From Mycobacterium sp. Marseille-P9652 (lineage in GTDB: Bacteria > Actinomycetota > Actinomycetes > Mycobacteriales > Mycobacteriaceae), in contig NZ_CACRUY010000040.1 in assembly GCF_902652685.1 (NCBI RefSeq), positions 1 through 50,297 on the forward strand: 50,297 bases of DNA, written 5' to 3'. Every line of letters begins with the position of its first letter. The stretch's first letter is position 1. The translations under genes and the position numbers were made by a program. Of the stretch, positions 1 to 8,199 are shown piece by piece. The notes below the pieces were generated by a model that had not been told where the DNA came from, did not search any database, and saw only the letters and a list, made by a program, of their open reading frames with translations.

Positions 1-1
1 T

Positions 2-319
2 GCCGCCGGTAACGGTGGGGCGGGCGGCGACGCCGTCGCCAACACCCTCTTCCCCCCGCAGTTCAACGGCGGCGCCGGTGGGACGGGTAGCACCAGCACC
101 GGCGGTGGTGGCGGCGGCGGCGCCATTGACAACGGCGGCGCCAACGGCGACGGTGGCGCCGGCAGCAACGGTGCCAGCGGCGGCGCAGGCGGCCCCGGCG
201 CCACTGGCAACATCGTGGGCAACAGCGGCGGCAACGCCGGCACCGCCGGAGCCGGCGGTGCCGGCGGTGCGAGCAACACCAGCTTTACCAATGGCGGCAG
301 CAACGGCGGGTCAGCCTAA
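2..319 (+). CDS. PE_PGRS-type glycine-rich protein, C-terminal fragment (5' end outside window)
   Basis: Reading from base 2 gives 105 residues without a stop up to the TAA at 317-319. The peptide is almost wholly Gly-Gly-Ala and Gly-Gly-Asn repeats (GNGGAGGDAV, NGGANGDGGAGSNG, GAGGAGGASN), the pattern of the PGRS domain of mycobacterial PE_PGRS proteins. The PE domain, if present, lies outside the window. These proteins are surface or secreted and have no single known function. The usual Gly-Asn-rich repeat ends abruptly with a short NGGSNGGSA tail and there is no separate C-terminal domain. The gene converges on the hydratase gene with an 11-base gap. The calling frame is chosen by composition, since other frames also lack stops here. 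Confidence 0.75.
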   Translation, partial: AAGNGGAGGDAVANTLFPPQFNGGAGGTGSTSTGGGGGGGAIDNGGANGDGGAGSNGASGGAGGPGATGNIVGNSGGNAGTAGAGGAGGASNTSFTNGGSNGGSA

Positions 320-330
320 CCGAGCAGCGC

Positions 331-1326
331 TCAGAACTGCAGCGCGCTGAACCGCCAGTCCAGCACCTGGCGGTCCGGCTCGCCGACGGCGAATACCGTT
401 GAGCGCAGCCGCAGCACGCCACCGTGCGCCGTCGGCTCGGCCGACTCGACGTGCAATTCGCTGTAGAGCGTGTCGCCCTCGTGCACGGGCCCGGTGTGGT
501 CGCACGACTGCCACCCCAGCACCGTGACGAGGTTGGGTAGCAGCCGCGACGCCTGCGCCAACGCCAGCCCGATGGTGTGCCCGCCGTAGACCAGCCGGCG
601 CCCGCCGACCCGCGAATCATGGTGCGTGGCAGCGATGTTCAACGTCAGGCGGGCGAGTTCGGGCGCAGAGGTGACCACGTCCGCGGTGCTGTGCAACACC
701 GCGCCGGCCAGGCCGGGGTCGAAGTGCGGACGGGGCACCCGGTTGCGGAAGACGTCGGCGTCCCAGTGCGCGGTCGGGTCGGCGGCCGGTCCGGGCGCGT
801 CGGCGCCGATGGCGGACAGGTCGTCGCCGGGCGCCCCGGACGGCCGAAAGTCCGGGCCCGCCGGCAGCATCGCGCACCGGTAGAAGTCGAGCACCAGGCG
901 GTCGGCCTGGTCGATGGTGATCATGCGCAGCGCCGCCATCCCGGTCGGCGCCCGCCCCGGCTTGACCGAATTGGCGCGCAGCCCAACGACTTCCGTGCGG
1001 GTGTAGATGGTATCGCCGACAACGGGGAACCGGTGAAACGTCAGGCCGCGGTAGAACAGATTCGCCTTGACGCGCTGCGTCGCCAGCGTCGACTGGCCGA
1101 TCGCGACGTCGCACACCAGCGCCGGATGGGCCAGCGGCCCCGGCTCGCCGGTCACCGCGGTGGCCAGCACCGCGTCCAGCGAGAGGCGCAACCGGTCCCC
1201 CACGATCGCCTGATGCGCCGCGGCCAGACCCGGCGACAGCGTCGCCGCCGGCGCCCAGTCGAACACCTGGCCCACCGCCAGGTCGTCGAAGTACGGGCCG
1301 CCCTCGCGTAACCGCGCGTAAGTCAC
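331..1326 (-). CDS. Double hot-dog fold dehydratase-like protein (Rv0216-like)
   Basis: This 331-residue protein matches in length and neighbourhood the M. tuberculosis Rv0216 protein, a double hot-dog fold protein of the MaoC/R-hydratase superfamily. Two halves are visible: one with FDDLAVGQVFDWAPAATLSPG near the N-terminus, and a second with RRLVYGGHTIGLALAQASRLLP near residue 235. That second stretch resembles a hot-dog helix. The substrate is probably an acyl-CoA, but the catalytic identity is not established by the sequence. The start is taken as the GTG at 1324-1326, after which VTYARLREGGPYF begins; an open frame continues further upstream but runs antisense through fadE3. It is divergent from fadE3, with start codons only 9 bases apart. 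Confidence 0.85.
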   Translation of the reverse strand: MTYARLREGGPYFDDLAVGQVFDWAPAATLSPGLAAAHQAIVGDRLRLSLDAVLATAVTGEPGPLAHPALVCDVAIGQSTLATQRVKANLFYRGLTFHRFPVVGDTIYTRTEVVGLRANSVKPGRAPTGMAALRMITIDQADRLVLDFYRCAMLPAGPDFRPSGAPGDDLSAIGADAPGPAADPTAHWDADVFRNRVPRPHFDPGLAGAVLHSTADVVTSAPELARLTLNIAATHHDSRVGGRRLVYGGHTIGLALAQASRLLPNLVTVLGWQSCDHTGPVHEGDTLYSELHVESAEPTAHGGVLRLRSTVFAVGEPDRQVLDWRFSALQF

Positions 1327-1335
1327 CGGGCCAAT

Positions 1336-2490
1336 ATGGCATGCGTGAACGACGAAGAAGAAATGCTGGTCGCCACGGTGCGGGCGTTCATCGACCGCGA
1401 CGTGAAGCCGACCGTGCGCGAGGTGGAGCACGCCAACACTTACCCGGAGGCGTGGATCGAGCAGATGAAGCGGATCGGCATCTACGGCCTGGCCGTCCCG
1501 GAGGAGCACGGCGGGTCGCCCGTGTCGATGCCGTGCTACGCCCGGGTCACCGAGGAACTGGCGCGCGGCTGGATGAGCCTGGCCGGTGCGATGGGCGGGC
1601 ACACCGTGGTGGCCAAGCTGCTCGCGTTGTTCGGCACCGACGAGCAGAAGCGCGCATACCTGCCCCCGATGGCCACCGGCGAGCTGCGGGCCACGATGGC
1701 GCTGACCGAACCGGGCGGCGGTTCGGACCTGCAGAACATGTCGACGACGGCACTGCCCGACCGCAACGGCGGGCTGCTGATCAACGGCGCCAAGACCTGG
1801 ATCAGCAACGCACGCCGGTCGGGGCTCATCGCGCTGCTGTGCAAGACCGATCCCGACGCCACCCCGAAGCACGCGGGCATCTCGATCGTGCTCGTCGAAC
1901 CCGGCCCCGGCCTGATGGTCTCGCGGGACCTGCCCAAGCTCGGCTACAAGGGTGTGGAGTCCTGCGAGCTGTCGTTCGACAACTTCGCCGCGCCCGCGTC
2001 GGCGATCCTGGGCGGCGTTGCGGGCCAGGGCTTCTCGCAGATGATGAAGGGCCTGGAGACGGGCCGCATCCAGGTGGCCGCCCGCGCGCTGGGCGTCGCC
2101 GCCGCGGCGCTCGAGGACGCGCTGGCCTACGCCCAGGAGCGCGAGAGCTTCGGCCAGCCGATCTGGAAGCACCAGTCGGTCGGCAACTACCTGGCCGACA
2201 TGGCGACCAAGCTGACCGCCGCCCGCCAGCTCACCCGCTACGCCGCCGAACGCTACGACAGCGGCGAGCGCTGCGACATGGAGGCCGGGATGGCCAAGCT
2301 GTTCGCCTCCGAGGTCGGCATGGAGATCGCCCTGGACGCCGTCCGCATTCACGGCGGCTACGGCTACTCCACGGAGTACGACGTGGAACGCTACTTCCGC
2401 GACGCGCCGCTGATGATCGTGGGCGAGGGCACCAACGAGATCCAGCGCAACGTCATCGCGCGGCAACTGGTGTCCCGCGGCGGCATCTGA
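1336..2490 (+). CDS. fadE3: Acyl-CoA dehydrogenase
   Basis: A 384-residue FAD-dependent acyl-CoA dehydrogenase that would introduce the alpha-beta double bond in acyl-CoA beta-oxidation. The family signature MALTEPGGGSDLQN sits near residue 120. The C-terminal block YGYSTEYDVERYFRDA followed by GEGTNEIQRNVIARQL carries the expected catalytic Glu of the short/medium-chain type (the E of GEGT) and the nucleotide-binding TNEIQ. The name rests on synteny with Rv0215c between the Rv0216-like and fadD4 genes; the sequence alone only gives the family. The start is ATG 1336, though GTG 1345 is also possible. No ribosome binding site stands out, and the promoter must lie in or next to the divergent hydratase start. 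Confidence 0.85.
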   Translation: MACVNDEEEMLVATVRAFIDRDVKPTVREVEHANTYPEAWIEQMKRIGIYGLAVPEEHGGSPVSMPCYARVTEELARGWMSLAGAMGGHTVVAKLLALFGTDEQKRAYLPPMATGELRATMALTEPGGGSDLQNMSTTALPDRNGGLLINGAKTWISNARRSGLIALLCKTDPDATPKHAGISIVLVEPGPGLMVSRDLPKLGYKGVESCELSFDNFAAPASAILGGVAGQGFSQMMKGLETGRIQVAARALGVAAAALEDALAYAQERESFGQPIWKHQSVGNYLADMATKLTAARQLTRYAAERYDSGERCDMEAGMAKLFASEVGMEIALDAVRIHGGYGYSTEYDVERYFRDAPLMIVGEGTNEIQRNVIARQLVSRGGI

Positions 2491-2526
2491 CGAGCGAAAA
2501 TGCGGGGCGGACGCGCGGCGCTGCGC

Positions 2527-2566
2527 TATATTTGCCTGACTTCTCCCGCCGTCGGTCCGCAGAAGG
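2527..2566 (+). promoter_or_regulatory. Putative promoter and RBS of the CD225-like gene
   Basis: TATATT at 2527-2532 is an unusually AT-rich hexamer that fits a mycobacterial -10 element. AGAAGG at 2561-2566 lies nine bases before the ATG at 2576 and fits a ribosome binding site. No convincing -35 is seen. Confidence 0.45.
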
Positions 2567-2575
2567 TTGGTCGCC

Positions 2576-2983
2576 ATGAGTTATCCGCCGCCCGGGCCGT
2601 ACGAGGGCTCCCCCGAATGGCAAGGCCAGCAGCCGTATTGGCAGAACCCGCAGCCGCAGGGCTGGCCGGGCCAGCAGCCCGCCTGGCAGGGCCAGCGCGA
2701 GCCCGACAACTACCTGGTCTGGGCGATCCTGGTGACCGTGCTGTGCTGCCTCCCGTTCGGCATCGTGTCGATCGTGTACTCGACCAAGGTTTCTGGCCTG
2801 TGGTCGCAGGGCCGCTACGCCGAGGCCCAGAGCGCGGCCGACAACGCCAAGAAGTGGGCGATCATCGGCGCGATCGTGGGCGTCGTCGCGTCGGTGATCG
2901 GCGTCATCCTGTGGTTCACCCTGTTCGCGGTGGCCATCTCGAACCTGCCCAGCACCACGACCACCACCTACTCGGGCTTCTGA
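2576..2983 (+). CDS. CD225/dispanin-like small membrane protein
   Basis: A 135-residue protein with a Pro/Gln/Trp-rich N-terminal tail (PQGWPGQQPAWQGQ near residue 30). Two hydrophobic segments follow: NYLVWAILVTVLCCLPFGIV near residue 45 and AIIGAIVGVVASVIGVILWF near residue 95. Between them lies a polar loop with YSTKVSGLWSQGRYAEAQSAA. The LPFGIVSIVYSTKV stretch and spacing fit the CD225/dispanin family of two-pass membrane proteins, which in bacteria are of unknown function. Start ATG 2576 is supported by AGAAGG just upstream. Its last 16 bases overlap the convergent enoyl-CoA hydratase gene. I know of no equivalent between fadE3 and fadD4 in M. tuberculosis, so it looks like a lineage-specific insertion. 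Confidence 0.8.
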   Translation: MSYPPPGPYEGSPEWQGQQPYWQNPQPQGWPGQQPAWQGQREPDNYLVWAILVTVLCCLPFGIVSIVYSTKVSGLWSQGRYAEAQSAADNAKKWAIIGAIVGVVASVIGVILWFTLFAVAISNLPSTTTTTYSGF

Positions 2984-3915
2984 GTCACCGCGTCCGCCAG
3001 TCCCCAGGACAGGGCCACGTCGGCGCCGATCGTGCGTCCGGACAACACCAGATAGGCGGTGCGCCAACGGCCTATCCGGCGGCTGACGCTGACGGTGCCG
3101 CCGGCGCCGGGAATGAGCCCGAGCGCCAGCTCGGGTAGCCCGAACACCGAATCATTCTGCGCCTCAACCCATCCACAGAAAGCCGCCATCTCCAGCCCGC
3201 TGCCCAACACCCGGCCGTGCACCTCGGCCCGGCAGGAGCGCCCCAGCCGCGCGGTGAGCGCGTCGAGCGCCAGGGCGGGGCTGTGCCGGGTGCGGGCGAG
3301 GTGCGCCGACGCCGGGTCGGCGAGCGTGCCGAACTCCGCGAGGTCGCCGCCGCTGCAGAACGAGGGACCGTTGCCGCGCAACACGATTCCCGTCACCGAG
3401 GGGTCAAGCAGGGCGACGGTCAGCGCTTCCAGCAGCGCGGCGCGCGCGTCGGTGGAGAACGCGTTGTGCCGCTGCGGGCGGTCGAACTCGACGCGCAAAG
3501 TGTCGCCGTCGCGCCGCGCGCGGACCGGTTCGGCGATCTCGGGCATGCGCGCCGGCCCGCGTTCGGCCAGCCAGCGCGCGAACTCCGGGCCGGCCTGCAG
3601 CGTGGAATAGGCCAGCGATTCGGTCACCACCCCCGCCAGTGCGGGGCCCGCCGGGTCGACCGCGCGCAGCACGTCGTCGCACACGGCGCTGGCGTGGGGC
3701 CAGCGCGCGCAGCGTTCGGTCACCTCGGCCAGGGTTTCGGCCACCGAGTCGACGACCACCACCCTCCGGTCGTCACACGGATCCTCGGTGAGCGTGAAAG
3801 TGGCGTGCTCGAGCCAGAATTCGGGCGCGCCGGCAACCTTCCCCACGGCGACGACCACTCCCGGCGGGACGGAGAGTTCGGCCGGCTCCGTCAGATCGAC
3901 GACGCGCAGGGTCAC
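2968..3915 (-). CDS. Enoyl-CoA hydratase/isomerase family protein
   Basis: A 315-residue crotonase-superfamily protein whose catalytic core occupies roughly residues 150-310. Oxyanion-hole motif SFCSGGDLAEFG is present. Both acidic residues of classical enoyl-CoA hydratases appear conserved, in GSGLEMAAFC and in FGLPELALGLIPGAGGT, so hydratase activity on enoyl-CoA is plausible. The N-terminal 140 residues (with VAVGKVAGAPEFWLEHATF) are not typical crotonase and are of unknown role. The GTG start at 3913-3915 overlaps the fadD4 stop as GTGA, so the two genes are probably translationally coupled. Together they could activate and hydrate a CoA ester. Confidence 0.85.
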   Translation of the reverse strand: MTLRVVDLTEPAELSVPPGVVVAVGKVAGAPEFWLEHATFTLTEDPCDDRRVVVVDSVAETLAEVTERCARWPHASAVCDDVLRAVDPAGPALAGVVTESLAYSTLQAGPEFARWLAERGPARMPEIAEPVRARRDGDTLRVEFDRPQRHNAFSTDARAALLEALTVALLDPSVTGIVLRGNGPSFCSGGDLAEFGTLADPASAHLARTRHSPALALDALTARLGRSCRAEVHGRVLGSGLEMAAFCGWVEAQNDSVFGLPELALGLIPGAGGTVSVSRRIGRWRTAYLVLSGRTIGADVALSWGLADAVTQKPE

Positions 3916-5429
3916 ACGGAGTACTTCTCGATCAAACCGTTCTTGTAGAGCTTGCCGGTGTCGGTGCGCGGCAACTGGGCCTCGAAGGCGATCGAGCGCG
4001 GACACTTGTAGTGCGCCAGACGATCCCGCAGCCACGTGATGAGCTCCTCGGCGAACGCGTCGGTCGCGTCGGCCGGGTCGACGGTCTGCACGGCCGCCAC
4101 CACCCGCTGACCCATCTCGTCGTCGGGCACGCCGAACACGGCCGCGTCCAACACCTTTGGATGGGTGACCAGAAGGTTCTCCGCTTCCTGCGGGTAGATG
4201 TTCACCCCGCCGGAAATGATCATGTGGTGGCGCCGGTCGGTCAGGTACAGGTAACCCTCCTCGTCGAGGTAGCCGATGTCGCCGACCGTCGCCCACCCGT
4301 GCTTTGAGCGCGACGCGGCGGTCTTCGCCTCGTCGTTGAGGTATTCGAAGGAGACCCCGCCCTCGAAGTAGATCTCACCGGCCTGCCCGGGCGGCAGCTC
4401 GTTGCCGTCCTCGTCGAGGATGTGCACGGCGCCGGCCATGGGTTTGCCGACCGAACCCGGGTGCGCCAACCAGTCCTCGGCGGAAATCAGCGTGGACCCG
4501 TGGGCCTCCGAGGACGCGTAGTACTCGTCGATGATCGGCCCCCACCAGTCCATCATCTGCTTCTTGATCTCCACGGGGCACGGCGCCGCCGCATGCATCA
4601 CCCGCTGCAGGCTGGACAGGTCGTACGAATCACGCACCGCCTGAGGAAGTTTCAGCATGCGGGTGAACATCGCCGGGACGAACTGGCCGTGCGTCACCCG
4701 GTGGCGCGCGATCGCGTCGAGGCAACCCTCGGGATCGAACTTCTCCAGGACCACCGTCGTGATGCCGCCGGCCTGCGCGCTCATCGACCACACCGACGGC
4801 GCCGTGTGGTACAGCGGCGCCGGGCTCAGATAGATCGAGTCGGGCGTCATCCAGAAGCTGACGAGCGCCGACATCATGCCGGGCGCCTCGGCCGGGGACA
4901 CGTGCGGCAGTTCCCGTTTGATGCCCTTGGGGCGGCCGGTGGTGCCCGACGAGTACTGCAGCAGGTCACCCTCGCGCTCGTCGGGAATCGGCGTATCGGG
5001 CTCGCCCGCAACGCATTCCGGATATCGCTCCCAGCCGGGAAGGTCGTCGTCCGCGATGAGCAACACCTTCGGCAGACCGCCCGGCAAGTGCTCGCCGAGG
5101 TTCTCGCACGTCTTGCGCAGCGCGGCGGACCCGACGATGGCCTTGGCGGCGCTGTTGTCGACGATGTAGGCGGCCTCGGCCGCGGTCAGGTGGGTGTTGA
5201 TCGGCACGTAGTACAGGCCGCTGCGCCGCGCCGCCCACATCACGGCGTGGATGTGCTCGTTGTTCTCCATGAGGATCGCGACGACGTCGCCCTCGCGCAG
5301 GCCGGCCCGGCGGAAATAGTGCGCCAGCCGGTTGGCGCGCGCCTCCAGCTCGTCGAACGTGACGACGGTGCCGGACGGGTACAGGATGACGGCCGGCTTG
5401 CCCGAGCCGCAGTGCTCGCGAATCTGCAT
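3912..5429 (-). CDS. fadD4: Acyl-CoA synthetase / AMP-dependent ligase
   Basis: A 505-residue member of the ANL (AMP-forming acyl-CoA ligase) superfamily, which activates a carboxylic acid to acyl-AMP and then acyl-CoA. Visible motifs are the phosphate-binding LQYSSGTTGRPKGIKRE (about residue 160), the adenine-binding region DEYYASSEAHGST, the hinge WATVGDIGYLDEEGYLYLTDR and the C-terminal catalytic lysine motif PRTDTGKLYKNGL. The symbol is assigned by synteny with Rv0214, next to fadE3; the fatty-acid substrate is not known. ATG 5429 is chosen because TACAGT lies six bases upstream, which would make the transcript nearly leaderless. A perfect inverted repeat sits 22 bases before the start. 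Confidence 0.87.
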   Translation of the reverse strand: MQIREHCGSGKPAVILYPSGTVVTFDELEARANRLAHYFRRAGLREGDVVAILMENNEHIHAVMWAARRSGLYYVPINTHLTAAEAAYIVDNSAAKAIVGSAALRKTCENLGEHLPGGLPKVLLIADDDLPGWERYPECVAGEPDTPIPDEREGDLLQYSSGTTGRPKGIKRELPHVSPAEAPGMMSALVSFWMTPDSIYLSPAPLYHTAPSVWSMSAQAGGITTVVLEKFDPEGCLDAIARHRVTHGQFVPAMFTRMLKLPQAVRDSYDLSSLQRVMHAAAPCPVEIKKQMMDWWGPIIDEYYASSEAHGSTLISAEDWLAHPGSVGKPMAGAVHILDEDGNELPPGQAGEIYFEGGVSFEYLNDEAKTAASRSKHGWATVGDIGYLDEEGYLYLTDRRHHMIISGGVNIYPQEAENLLVTHPKVLDAAVFGVPDDEMGQRVVAAVQTVDPADATDAFAEELITWLRDRLAHYKCPRSIAFEAQLPRTDTGKLYKNGLIEKYSV

Positions 5430-5435
5430 GCGCCG

Positions 5436-5473
5436 ACTGTACCGCCGAAAAACTTGACGGGTGTCAAGTGGTC
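5436..5473 (-). promoter_or_regulatory. fadD4 promoter with palindromic operator ACTTGAC-N4-GTCAAGT
   Basis: On the minus strand TACAGT (5441-5436) is followed after six bases by the fadD4 ATG, suggesting a leaderless or near-leaderless transcript. Immediately upstream is the perfect palindrome ACTTGACGGGTGTCAAGT at 5452-5469, with 7-bp arms and a 4-base spacer. It contains a TTGACA that could serve as a poorly spaced -35 (20 bases from the -10). The position over the promoter is typical of a repressor operator. The binding protein is unknown; it does not match the KstR or KstR2 consensus that I know. Confidence 0.5.
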
Positions 5474-5492
5474 GGGTCCTTCGCCGACAAGA

Positions 5493-5534
5493 CGCAAAAG
5501 CACACGACACGCCGGGCGCGCGTGTGCTTTTGCG
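5493..5534. repeat. 14-bp perfect inverted repeat upstream of the LuxR gene
   Basis: CGCAAAAGCACACG at 5493-5506 is exactly mirrored by CGTGTGCTTTTGCG at 5521-5534 with a 14-base loop. It lies between the divergent fadD4 and LuxR-type genes. As RNA it would form a strong hairpin in either direction. It could be an operator, a leader hairpin of the LuxR transcript or an interspersed palindrome. The 15-mer GCACACGACACGCCG (5500-5514) inside it recurs at 18681-18695. Confidence 0.7.
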
Positions 5535-5583
5535 ACTGCTCGCGCAGGTCGATCAACTGCCGGGGGCGGCCAGGATCGGTAGA

Positions 5584-8199
5584 GTGCTGGCTCTGGTGGA
5601 AGCCGAGGATTGGCCGCTGCTGCGCCGCGAGCCGGAGTTCGCGGCGGTTCACGCTGCCCTCACCGAGCGATCCCGCACCGCCGGCGTCGTGGTGGTCGGG
5701 GCGGCCGGCGTCGGAAAGACCACGCTGGCCCGCGATGTCGCCGATTCCTTGCCCGAACGCGTGCGCTGGGTGGCGGGCACCGCCTCGTCGCGCAGCATTC
5801 CCCTCGGTCCGTTCACCTACCTCGTCGGGGCGGGCACCGCCCGCGACCCGACGGCCTACCTGGCGGCCGCCCGCGACGCGCTCACCGCCGATCGCGGCGC
5901 GGTCCTGGGCGTCGACGATGCCCACCTGCTCGACGACCTGTCGGCCACGCTGGTGTTGCAGCTGGCGCTGGAGCGGTCGGTGCCGATGGTGGCCAACGTG
6001 CGGGCCAACGAGCCGGTGCCCGACGCCATCACCTCGCTGTGGAAGGACCGCTACCTGCGGCGCGTCGAGCTGCGGCCCTTCACCCGCGACCAGTGCGCCG
6101 AGCTCGTCGAGCGGGTGCTGGGCGGGCCGGTCGAGGGCCTCAGCGTGGACGTCATGTGGCAGGACTCGGGCGGCAACGCGCTCTTCCTGCGCAACCTGGT
6201 CGAGGGGGCGGTGGAGGCCGGGACGCTGCGCCAGGTGCGGGGCATCTGGCAGCTGCGCGGGCCGGCCGTGGTGCGCGACGAGCTGGCCGCGCTGGTCGAC
6301 GAGCGGGTCGAGCAGCTGCCCGAGGACGTCACCCACGCGTTGGGACTGCTGGCGATCTGCGAGCCGCTCGACCTGGACACGCTGATCGGATTGACCGGCG
6401 CCGGCGCCGTCGAGCAGGCCGAACGGCGCGGCCTCATCCGCATCACCGACGAGCGGGAGGTCAGCGAGGTCCAGTTCAATCAGCTGCTGCTCAGCGACGT
6501 GATGCGCCGGCGCATCGGGGTGGCCGCCGGCCGCCGGCTGCGCGGGGAGCTGGTCGACGCGCTGGCCGCCAAGCCGCTCCGGGGACCGGGCGAGCGGATC
6601 CGGCTGGCCGGGCTCACCTTGGACAGTGACGCGCACGCCGACCCCGAGCTGCTGGTGGCGGCCGCCGACGACGCGATCGCGCTGACCGACGTCACCCTGG
6701 GCGAGCGCCTGGCCCGCGCCGCCGTCGACCGTGGCGCCGGCCCGGCCGCCGGCGAGCTGCTGGCCAGATCTCTGCTGTGGCAGGGCAGGGCCGCGGAGGC
6801 CGACCAGGCCCTGAGCGCCTACGACCCGGACGCGATGGACGAGGAGCAGGTGCTCGGCTGGGGCGTCGTGCGCGTCGCCAATCTGCAGCTATCGGCCGGC
6901 GACGCCGACGCCGCCGACGACGTGCTCGCGGTGCTGCGCCGGCGGATCGCCGACCCGGGGCTCCGCCTGGTGGTCGACGGCCTGGCGGCGGCGTCGCTGG
7001 CCTTGGAGAACCGGCTGGCCGACGCCGCGGAGCTGTCCCGCCGCGTGCTGGCCGATCCGGCGTCGTCCCCGGACGCGCTCGGCTGGGCGCTGGTCGGCGG
7101 GGGTTTCGCGTGGGCGTTCACCGGGCGCGGAGACCAACTCACGGCCCTGGCCGAGCGCGCCCGCCGCGACGAGCGCGGCGTCGACGGCGTGCTACGACAC
7201 CTGATGGCCTACGCCGAGGTCTGGGCCCTGGTGCTGACCGGCGAGTTCGACGCCGCCGAGACCCGCCTCGCGGGCGGCGACCAGATCTTCTCGATGCACC
7301 AGTACCTCGACTGGGGGCTGGACAACATGGCGGCCGGCACCGTCGACCTCGCCCGCGGGCGGTTCGCTGCGGCGGCGTCGCGCATGGAGCAGACGGTCGC
7401 GGCGCTCACCACGAAGTCGGCCGCCTGGTGGAGCGTGCCCAGAATGTCCTTGGCGCAGGCCTATTGCGGGCTCGGCCGTGCCGAGGCGGCCGCCGCCACC
7501 ATCGACGAGCTGAACTCCCGCGCGGGCGCACACCGCGCCGTGTTCGGTCCGCAGCTGCGCCTGCTCGACGCCTGGCTCGCCGCCGCCCGGGGCGATACCC
7601 GCGGCGCCATCGCGGCCGCGATCGACGCCGCCGACTCGGCCCGGCGCTGCGGCCAATGCGCGATCGAAATGCTCGCCCTGCACGACGCCGCCCGGTTCGG
7701 GGGACGCGAGTGGCTGCAACGGCTGATCGACGTCGCCGAATCCGTCGACGGCCGCCTCGCGCCGGCGCACGCCGCCGACGGTGCGGCGCTGCGCGACCGC
7801 GACCCCGTCGCGCTGTGCGCGGCGAGCGAACGGTTCGAAAGGATCGGGGCGATGCTGTCGGCCGCGGACACGGCCGCCCAGGCCGCGGAGCTGTTCGGAC
7901 GCCGCGACGACCGCCGCCGGGCGACCGAGGCCGTGGTGCGCGCCGACCGCATCGCCGCGGCGGCCGGAGGCATGCGGAGCCCGGCGCTGGCCGCGGCGGC
8001 CACGCCGCTGCCGCTCACCTCCCGCGAACGCGACGTCGCCAACCTGGTCGCATCGGGCCTGACCAGCCGGGAGATCGCCGAGCGGCTCAGCCTGTCGGCG
8101 CGCACCGTCGAGGGCCACGTCCTGCACGCGTGCACCAAGCTCGGCGTCGCCGACCGCAAGGCCCTGGCGGAATTCATGCGACGCGGCGCGCGGACGTAG
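5584..8199 (+). CDS. LuxR-family ATPase transcriptional regulator (LAL type)
   Basis: An approximately 871-residue regulator with an N-terminal AAA/NACHT-like ATPase. The Walker A is GAAGVGKTTLA (Lys about residue 45), followed by a Walker-B-like VLGVDDAHLLDDL. A long helical-repeat middle region, rich in Ala and Leu, runs from about residue 330 to 780. The C-terminal LuxR/GerE helix-turn-helix is PLTSRERDVANLVASGLTSR with IAERLSLSARTVEGHVLHAC at about residues 808-860. Such proteins usually couple nucleotide and ligand sensing to DNA binding. GTG 5584 is chosen because the alignable ATPase part begins shortly after; the open frame reaches back to 5461, through the inverted repeat. Ligand and targets are unknown. 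The small operon downstream, with GTAG/CTAC palindromes, is the nearest candidate target. Confidence 0.85.
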   Translation: MLALVEAEDWPLLRREPEFAAVHAALTERSRTAGVVVVGAAGVGKTTLARDVADSLPERVRWVAGTASSRSIPLGPFTYLVGAGTARDPTAYLAAARDALTADRGAVLGVDDAHLLDDLSATLVLQLALERSVPMVANVRANEPVPDAITSLWKDRYLRRVELRPFTRDQCAELVERVLGGPVEGLSVDVMWQDSGGNALFLRNLVEGAVEAGTLRQVRGIWQLRGPAVVRDELAALVDERVEQLPEDVTHALGLLAICEPLDLDTLIGLTGAGAVEQAERRGLIRITDEREVSEVQFNQLLLSDVMRRRIGVAAGRRLRGELVDALAAKPLRGPGERIRLAGLTLDSDAHADPELLVAAADDAIALTDVTLGERLARAAVDRGAGPAAGELLARSLLWQGRAAEADQALSAYDPDAMDEEQVLGWGVVRVANLQLSAGDADAADDVLAVLRRRIADPGLRLVVDGLAAASLALENRLADAAELSRRVLADPASSPDALGWALVGGGFAWAFTGRGDQLTALAERARRDERGVDGVLRHLMAYAEVWALVLTGEFDAAETRLAGGDQIFSMHQYLDWGLDNMAAGTVDLARGRFAAAASRMEQTVAALTTKSAAWWSVPRMSLAQAYCGLGRAEAAAATIDELNSRAGAHRAVFGPQLRLLDAWLAAARGDTRGAIAAAIDAADSARRCGQCAIEMLALHDAARFGGREWLQRLIDVAESVDGRLAPAHAADGAALRDRDPVALCAASERFERIGAMLSAADTAAQAAELFGRRDDRRRATEAVVRADRIAAAAGGMRSPALAAAATPLPLTSRERDVANLVASGLTSREIAERLSLSARTVEGHVLHACTKLGVADRKALAEFMRRGART

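Noticed and set aside
15-350. 111-codon frame over the glycine-rich region
   Set aside because: It gives a Pro/Ala/Thr low-complexity shadow; the frame from base 2 gives true PGRS repeats.
331-2577. 748-codon open frame on the minus strand covering fadE3
   Set aside because: Only the part below 1326 looks like a protein family; the rest is antisense to fadE3 and has Arg/His/Gly-rich shadow composition.
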